From positions 124,001 through 188,000 of the forward strand of contig NZ_VDYR01000001.1 in the NCBI RefSeq assembly GCF_006346325.1: a stretch of DNA of 64,000 nt, in the 5' to 3' direction. The stretch comes from Sphingomonas japonica (GTDB lineage Bacteria > Pseudomonadota > Alphaproteobacteria > Sphingomonadales > Sphingomonadaceae). Each line of letters starts with the position of its first letter. The stretch's first letter is position 1. Of the stretch, positions 58,234 through 64,000 are shown piece by piece. The notes beneath the pieces are model-generated. The model was not told the DNA's origin and made no database searches. It was given only the letters and a program-made list of their open reading frames with translations. The position numbers and the translations under genes were made by a program.

Positions 58234-59704
58234 TGCCGTTCCTGAAGGTCGTCGAGGCGGACGCCCCGGGGAGCGTGGTCGAATCCCAGCCGCCGCCCAA
58301 TGCGCCGAACAGCTGGATGAGTGCGGTGGTGCGGTCGGACTGCGCCGTGGTCAGGCTGTTGCGCGCCTGCAGCAGCGTGGTTTCGGTCTGGTTCAGCGTG
58401 GTGAAATCGGTGAGGCCGGCGCGGTACTGGCTGCGCGACAGGATCGCCGAATTATTTGCCGCGTCGAGCTGGATGGTGATCTCGGCCCTGCGGGCGTCGG
58501 CGGTGTTGAGCGCGACGATCGCATTCTCGATATCCTCGAGCGCGACCAGCACCGTCTGGCGATAGGCGAGGAACGCGGCGTCGGTCGCCGCTTCCTGCGC
58601 GCGCACCTGCGATCGGGTGCGGCCGCCGTCGAAGATCAGCTGGCTGAGCCCTGCGAACAGGCTGCCGGTGACGAGATCGCCGATGCGGGAGATCGCGGTG
58701 GCGTTGGTGTCGAGCCCGCCCGAGATCGACAGCGCCGGATACAGCTGGGCAGTGGCGACGCCGACCTGCGCGGTTGCGGCGGCGAGCTGACGCTCGGCGG
58801 CGCGCACGTCGGGGCGCTGGCGCAGCGTGTCGGCGGGGATGCCGACCGCGATCGCCTGCGGCCCGAGCGGAATCGGCAGCGGTTGTTCGAGGCGGGAGCG
58901 CAATGCACCCGGCGCCTGGCCGATCAGTACGCCCAGCCGTGCCACGGACTGCGCATAGCTTTGTTCGAGCGACGGGATCGTCGCGGCGGTGGCGGCACGC
59001 TGCGACCGGGCCTGTTCGGTATCGAGCGAGGAGACCAGCCCGGCCTGGATGCGGAAGCCCGCGATTTCGAGATTCTCGTCCTGGATGGCGAGGCTCAGGC
59101 GGGCATTGGCCAGCTGCGCCTGCGCGGCGCGGGCGAGGACGTAGTTGCGCGCCACTTCGCCCTGGATCGCGGTGCGGATGCTGGCGAGGTCGAACGCCGA
59201 GGCTTCGTAGCCGGCCGACGCGCCCTCGATCGAGCGGCGCACACCGCCGAACAGATCGACCTGATAGCTGGCGTCGCCGCCGATCGAGAAATTGTCCGAA
59301 GACCCCGCGCCGGTTTCGATGATCGTGCCGTCGGGGAGCTGGACGGTGTTGGTGCCGCCGACCAGATTCTGCCGCCGCGAATAGCCGCCCGACGCGCTGA
59401 GCGAAGGCAGCAGGCTGCCGCGCGCCTGTACCAGCGATTCGCGCGCCTGACGCAGCCGCGCGACCGCCTGGCCGACGTCGAGATTGTCGCGGGTCGCGGT
59501 CTCGACCAGTTCGCCGAGCAGCGGATCGTCGAATTGTGCCCACCAGCGGGTCAGATCGACCTGCGGCGCAGGCGGGGCGGCGACCGAATAGGCGTCGGGT
59601 ACGCCGAGGTCGGAAGCGCTCGACGGGCGATAGTCGGGGCCGACACTGCAGCCGGCGAGCGCGAGCGCCGAAGCGGTGAGGACGAGGAAGGGCCTGGCGA
59701 ACAT
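58226..59704 (-). CDS. NodT-family outer-membrane efflux lipoprotein
   Basis: A 492-residue TolC-like channel subunit with a lipoprotein signal (lipobox LAGC, C19), two repeats of the outer membrane efflux domain, and the typical VGPDYRPS start. LRQRPDVRAAERQLAAATAQ marks the start of the second half. First gene of a nodT-macA-macB-type operon: all four genes overlap by 1 to 8 nt. The export substrate, possibly a macrolide-like compound or peptide, is unknown. Confidence 0.93.
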   Translation of the reverse strand: MFARPFLVLTASALALAGCSVGPDYRPSSASDLGVPDAYSVAAPPAPQVDLTRWWAQFDDPLLGELVETATRDNLDVGQAVARLRQARESLVQARGSLLPSLSASGGYSRRQNLVGGTNTVQLPDGTIIETGAGSSDNFSIGGDASYQVDLFGGVRRSIEGASAGYEASAFDLASIRTAIQGEVARNYVLARAAQAQLANARLSLAIQDENLEIAGFRIQAGLVSSLDTEQARSQRAATAATIPSLEQSYAQSVARLGVLIGQAPGALRSRLEQPLPIPLGPQAIAVGIPADTLRQRPDVRAAERQLAAATAQVGVATAQLYPALSISGGLDTNATAISRIGDLVTGSLFAGLSQLIFDGGRTRSQVRAQEAATDAAFLAYRQTVLVALEDIENAIVALNTADARRAEITIQLDAANNSAILSRSQYRAGLTDFTTLNQTETTLLQARNSLTTAQSDRTTALIQLFGALGGGWDSTTLPGASASTTFRNGNG

Positions 59705-59859
59705 GGCGGCACGAATGCCGCAGGCTTTACGTCGGCGTCCAGTAATTTAGTGTCGCAGAATGTATCGACGTCCCGCGCACCGGTCAGGATGCAACCCCCC
59801 GCGGTTTCGCCGGTTGGCGGGAAAACCCATAAAGCGATATGCGTTCAAGGAGATGCCGC

Positions 59860-61800
<1,941 letters not shown>

Positions 61801-61853
61801 CACGCGATCCTTGCCCTTGGCGGCCTTTCGCCCTAAATCGTAGATATTGGATC

Positions 61854-61886
61854 GGCCGCTCCGGGTAGGGGCGGCCCTTGTTGTTT
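61854..61886 (+). terminator. Stem-loop between acs and trcR
   Basis: GGCCGCTCC (61854-61862) pairs with GGGGCGGCC (61868-61876), nine pairs including one G-T, around the loop GGGTA, followed by CTTGTTGTTT. It could end the acs transcript or form a leader stem just before trcR, whose start is only 22 nt on. Confidence 0.6.
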
Positions 61887-61898
61887 CTGGAGAATATC

Positions 61899-62576
61899 GT
61901 GGCCCAGCCGCTGATGCCGCATGCGACCGCTTCCTGGCTGGTCGACAACACCGCGCTTTCCTTTTCGCAGATCGCCGAATTCTGCGGGCTGCACATCCTG
62001 GAAGTGCAGGCGATCGCCGACGATACCGCCGGGTCGAAGCTGACCGGGCGCGATCCGGTGCGCGCACACGAATTGACGATGGACGAGATCGAGAAGGGGC
62101 AGGCCGATCCCGATTACGTGCTCAAGATGTCGAAGGGGCCCGAACAGGTCCGCCGTACCAAGGGGCCGCGCTACACGCCGGTTTCCAAGCGGCAGGACAA
62201 GCCCGACGGCATAGCATGGATCATCCGCAACCATCCCGAGATTTCGGACGGCGCGATCGGCAAGCTGATCGGCACGACGCGTACGACGATCGGCGCGATC
62301 CGCGACCGCAGCCACTGGAACATCGGCAACATCACGCCCAAGGATCCGGTAACGCTGGGACTGTGTTCGCAGCGCGAACTGGACGCGCTGGTCGCCAAGG
62401 CGGCGAAGGCGGCGGGGATCGAGGCGCCGGTCGACACCACGCTCGACAGCGATCGCGAGAGCCTGATCGAGGAACTGCGTGCCGAGCGGATCGAGACCGC
62501 GCGGCTGGCCGAGATGGCCGAGCGCGGCGAGCTGCCTGCGCCCAAGCCGTTGTTCGAGGACCCGTTCAAGCGGTGA
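61899..62576 (+). CDS. trcR: Cell-cycle transcriptional regulator TrcR (DUF1013)
   Basis: A 225-residue protein matching DUF1013: PLMPHATASWLVDNTALSFS near the start, IAEFCGLHILEVQAIADD, and a central helix-turn-helix (IGKLIGTTRTTIGAIRDRSH). In Caulobacter-type alphaproteobacteria TrcR associates with RNA polymerase and influences cell-cycle gene expression. The C-terminal third is a charged helix. Start GTG at 61899 with GGAG upstream, in preference to TTG at 61878. Confidence 0.92.
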   Translation: MAQPLMPHATASWLVDNTALSFSQIAEFCGLHILEVQAIADDTAGSKLTGRDPVRAHELTMDEIEKGQADPDYVLKMSKGPEQVRRTKGPRYTPVSKRQDKPDGIAWIIRNHPEISDGAIGKLIGTTRTTIGAIRDRSHWNIGNITPKDPVTLGLCSQRELDALVAKAAKAAGIEAPVDTTLDSDRESLIEELRAERIETARLAEMAERGELPAPKPLFEDPFKR

Positions 62577-62642
62577 CGTGACCGCGCGCAGTCGGCTTGC
62601 TAGGCTCGCCCAAACCGCCGGGGGGCGATTCGGGAGCATAGC

Positions 62643-63518
62643 ATGTCCGACCTTCGTGCCCGCGCGATCCAAATCTACGACCAGTTCACCCACGAGCATC
62701 GCGACCGGCGGCAATTGCTGCGCGAGATGGCGCTGCTCGCCGGTTCGGCCGCAGCGGCCGAGGTGCTGATCGCGTCGATCGCGGCGTCGCCGGCGGCCGC
62801 GCAGCAGATCGATCCTGCCGATCCGCGGATCATCACGCGCAAGGGCGGCTATGCGATCGGCGGCGGCGAGATGCTGACCGGCTATTTCGCCGCGCCGCGC
62901 AAGCCCGGACGCAAGGTCGGCGCGGTGATCGTGGTGCACGAGAATCGCGGGCTGACCCGTCATATCGAGGATGTCGCGCGGCGTGTGGCGCTCGACGGGT
63001 TCTTCGCGGTCGCGCCCGACTTCCTGACGCCGCAGGGCGGCACCCCCGCCGACGAGGATCGCGCGCGCGACCTGATCGGCACGCTCGATTACGACCGGGC
63101 ACTGGCGGGCGGCGTGGCGACGATCGCGCGACTGTCGCGGCTGAGCGGCGGCACCGGCAAGGTCGGCGCGGTCGGGTTCTGCTGGGGCGGGGGCTATGTC
63201 AATCGGCTGGCGGTCGCGGCGGGCAGCGCGCTGGCAGCGGCGGTGCCCTATTACGGCCCGGCTCCCGACCCGAGCGAAGCGGGAAAGGTCGAAGCGGCGA
63301 TGCTGATTCAGCTGGCCGGCAACGACACGCGGGTCAACGCGACGGCGCTGCCGTGGGGCGAGGCGCTGGAGGCGGCGGGCAAGCGCGTGACCGTCGAGAC
63401 CTATCCGGGGGTCGAGCACGCGTTCAACAACGATACGTCGGCGGAACGCTATGACGCCGCGGCGGCGAAGCTGGCGTGGCAGCGGACAACCGACCTGTTC
63501 AAGGCGACGCTCGCTTGA
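62643..63518 (+). CDS. Dienelactone hydrolase family protein, probably Tat-exported
   Basis: A 291-residue alpha/beta hydrolase with a cysteine nucleophile, C180 in VGFCWGGGYVN, E100 in VVHENRGL, D228 in LAGNDTRVNA and H259 in GVEHAFNN. The N-terminus has a twin-arginine motif (RRQLLREMALLAG, R22-R23), a hydrophobic stretch and ASPAAAQ as a likely cleavage site, indicating export as a folded protein. GGGAG precedes the ATG. Substrate not predictable. Confidence 0.88.
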   Translation: MSDLRARAIQIYDQFTHEHRDRRQLLREMALLAGSAAAAEVLIASIAASPAAAQQIDPADPRIITRKGGYAIGGGEMLTGYFAAPRKPGRKVGAVIVVHENRGLTRHIEDVARRVALDGFFAVAPDFLTPQGGTPADEDRARDLIGTLDYDRALAGGVATIARLSRLSGGTGKVGAVGFCWGGGYVNRLAVAAGSALAAAVPYYGPAPDPSEAGKVEAAMLIQLAGNDTRVNATALPWGEALEAAGKRVTVETYPGVEHAFNNDTSAERYDAAAAKLAWQRTTDLFKATLA

Positions 63519-63573
63519 CAGACAGGATTACAGATGTTCTTTATATGTTCCTGACCGACTCGGGAGGACGACC

Positions 63574-64000
63574 ATGGCCGATACGCTGATCCTGTATACC
63601 AACCCGATGTCGCGCGGACAGATCGCACGCTGGATGATCGAGGAGGTCGGTGCCGACTATACGACGCAAATCCTCGACTATGGCACGACGATGAAGGGGG
63701 AGGCGTACAGGGCGATCAACCCGATGGGCAAGGTGCCCGCGATCAAACATGGCGAGCGCATCGTTACCGAGGGCGCGGCGATCTGCGCCTATCTGGCGGA
63801 TGCGTTCCCGGATGCGGGGCTCGCTCCCGATGTGGCGGACCGGGCGGACTATTATCGCTGGATGTTCTTTGCCGCCGGACCGGTCGAGCATGCCGTGACC
63901 AATCGCTCGCTCGAGATCGCACCGACCGAGAAGCAGCAGATGATGGTCGGGTACGGGCAATATGACACGGTGGTCGAGTTGCTCGACGGATGGCTTTCGT
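63574..64000 (+). CDS. Glutathione S-transferase, N-terminal part (3' end outside window)
   Basis: The first 142 residues of a GST are present, the frame remaining open to the window end. The thioredoxin-like domain starts MADTLILYTNPMSRGQIAR, with S13 or an adjacent residue as the likely glutathione-activating position, the cis-proline loop GKVPAIKHG and EGAAICAYLADAFP. The helical domain begins after residue 85. GGGAGG lies upstream of the ATG. Substrate class unknown. Confidence 0.92.
   Translation, partial: MADTLILYTNPMSRGQIARWMIEEVGADYTTQILDYGTTMKGEAYRAINPMGKVPAIKHGERIVTEGAAICAYLADAFPDAGLAPDVADRADYYRWMFFAAGPVEHAVTNRSLEIAPTEKQQMMVGYGQYDTVVELLDGWLS

Overview
The window is GC-rich, gene-dense DNA (intergenic gaps rarely above 150 bp) from an alphaproteobacterium, most likely a member of the Sphingomonadaceae. 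This rests on family content: a TrcR/DUF1013 cell-cycle regulator, PrsK/PrsR two-component proteins of the PEP-CTERM/XrtA exopolysaccharide type, a ZapE-malate dehydrogenase-2-oxoglutarate dehydrogenase cluster, a lone groESL operon with a CIRCE operator, and NodT/MacAB efflux genes. It reads as chromosomal backbone. I see no prophage, integrase, transposase, CRISPR array, rRNA or tRNA. Assignments come from reading protein motifs, not from database searches.

Layout. 1-3163: the end of a luciferase-like flavin monooxygenase, then a PepSY/response regulator/histidine kinase operon read leftwards, with a strong inverted-repeat doublet between them. 3309-6828: an ABC-F ATPase, a lipid kinase and a DUF815 ATPase. 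6862-16680: an exopolysaccharide and signalling region (TPR protein, PrsR, PrsK, a TIGR03013-type sugar transferase, mannose-1-phosphate guanylyltransferase, a polytopic DUF6311-like protein). 16726-22777: groESL with CIRCE, SppA, a GNAT acetyltransferase, a TRIC-type channel and a small helix-turn-helix protein behind a double palindromic operator.

22890-40093: a 17-kb cluster of TCA-cycle genes, nearly all leftward: sdhC-sdhD-sdhA, sdhB, mdh, sucD, odhA, odhB and lpdA. ZapE, a shikimate-dehydrogenase-like enzyme, a thioesterase, CreD and a ClpP-like protease are interleaved. Between mdh and sucD there is no sucC. That slot holds a small membrane-protein gene broken by a 5-bp tandem repeat. 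A GIY-YIG gene flanked by 24-bp inverted repeats sits between odhB and lpdA.

40293-46361: two tandem soluble chemoreceptor-type proteins sharing a 545-bp near-identical block, then SDR, PrmA, DUF2459 and alpha/beta-hydrolase genes in overlapping order. 46373-54918: a glycerophosphodiester phosphodiesterase facing a molybdenum hydroxylase operon (2Fe-2S subunit, FAD/4Fe-4S subunit, two successive molybdopterin subunits, XdhC, MocA-like). 54922-59704: a NodT-MacA-MacB efflux operon. 59860-64000: acetyl-CoA synthetase, TrcR, a dienelactone-hydrolase-like protein and the start of a glutathione S-transferase.

The best leads for new biology are the repeat-controlled reading frame in the TCA operon, the duplicated operator at 22154-22197, the homogenised chemoreceptor pair, the hairpin over the ribosome-binding site of the second molybdopterin subunit, and the repeat-flanked GIY-YIG gene.
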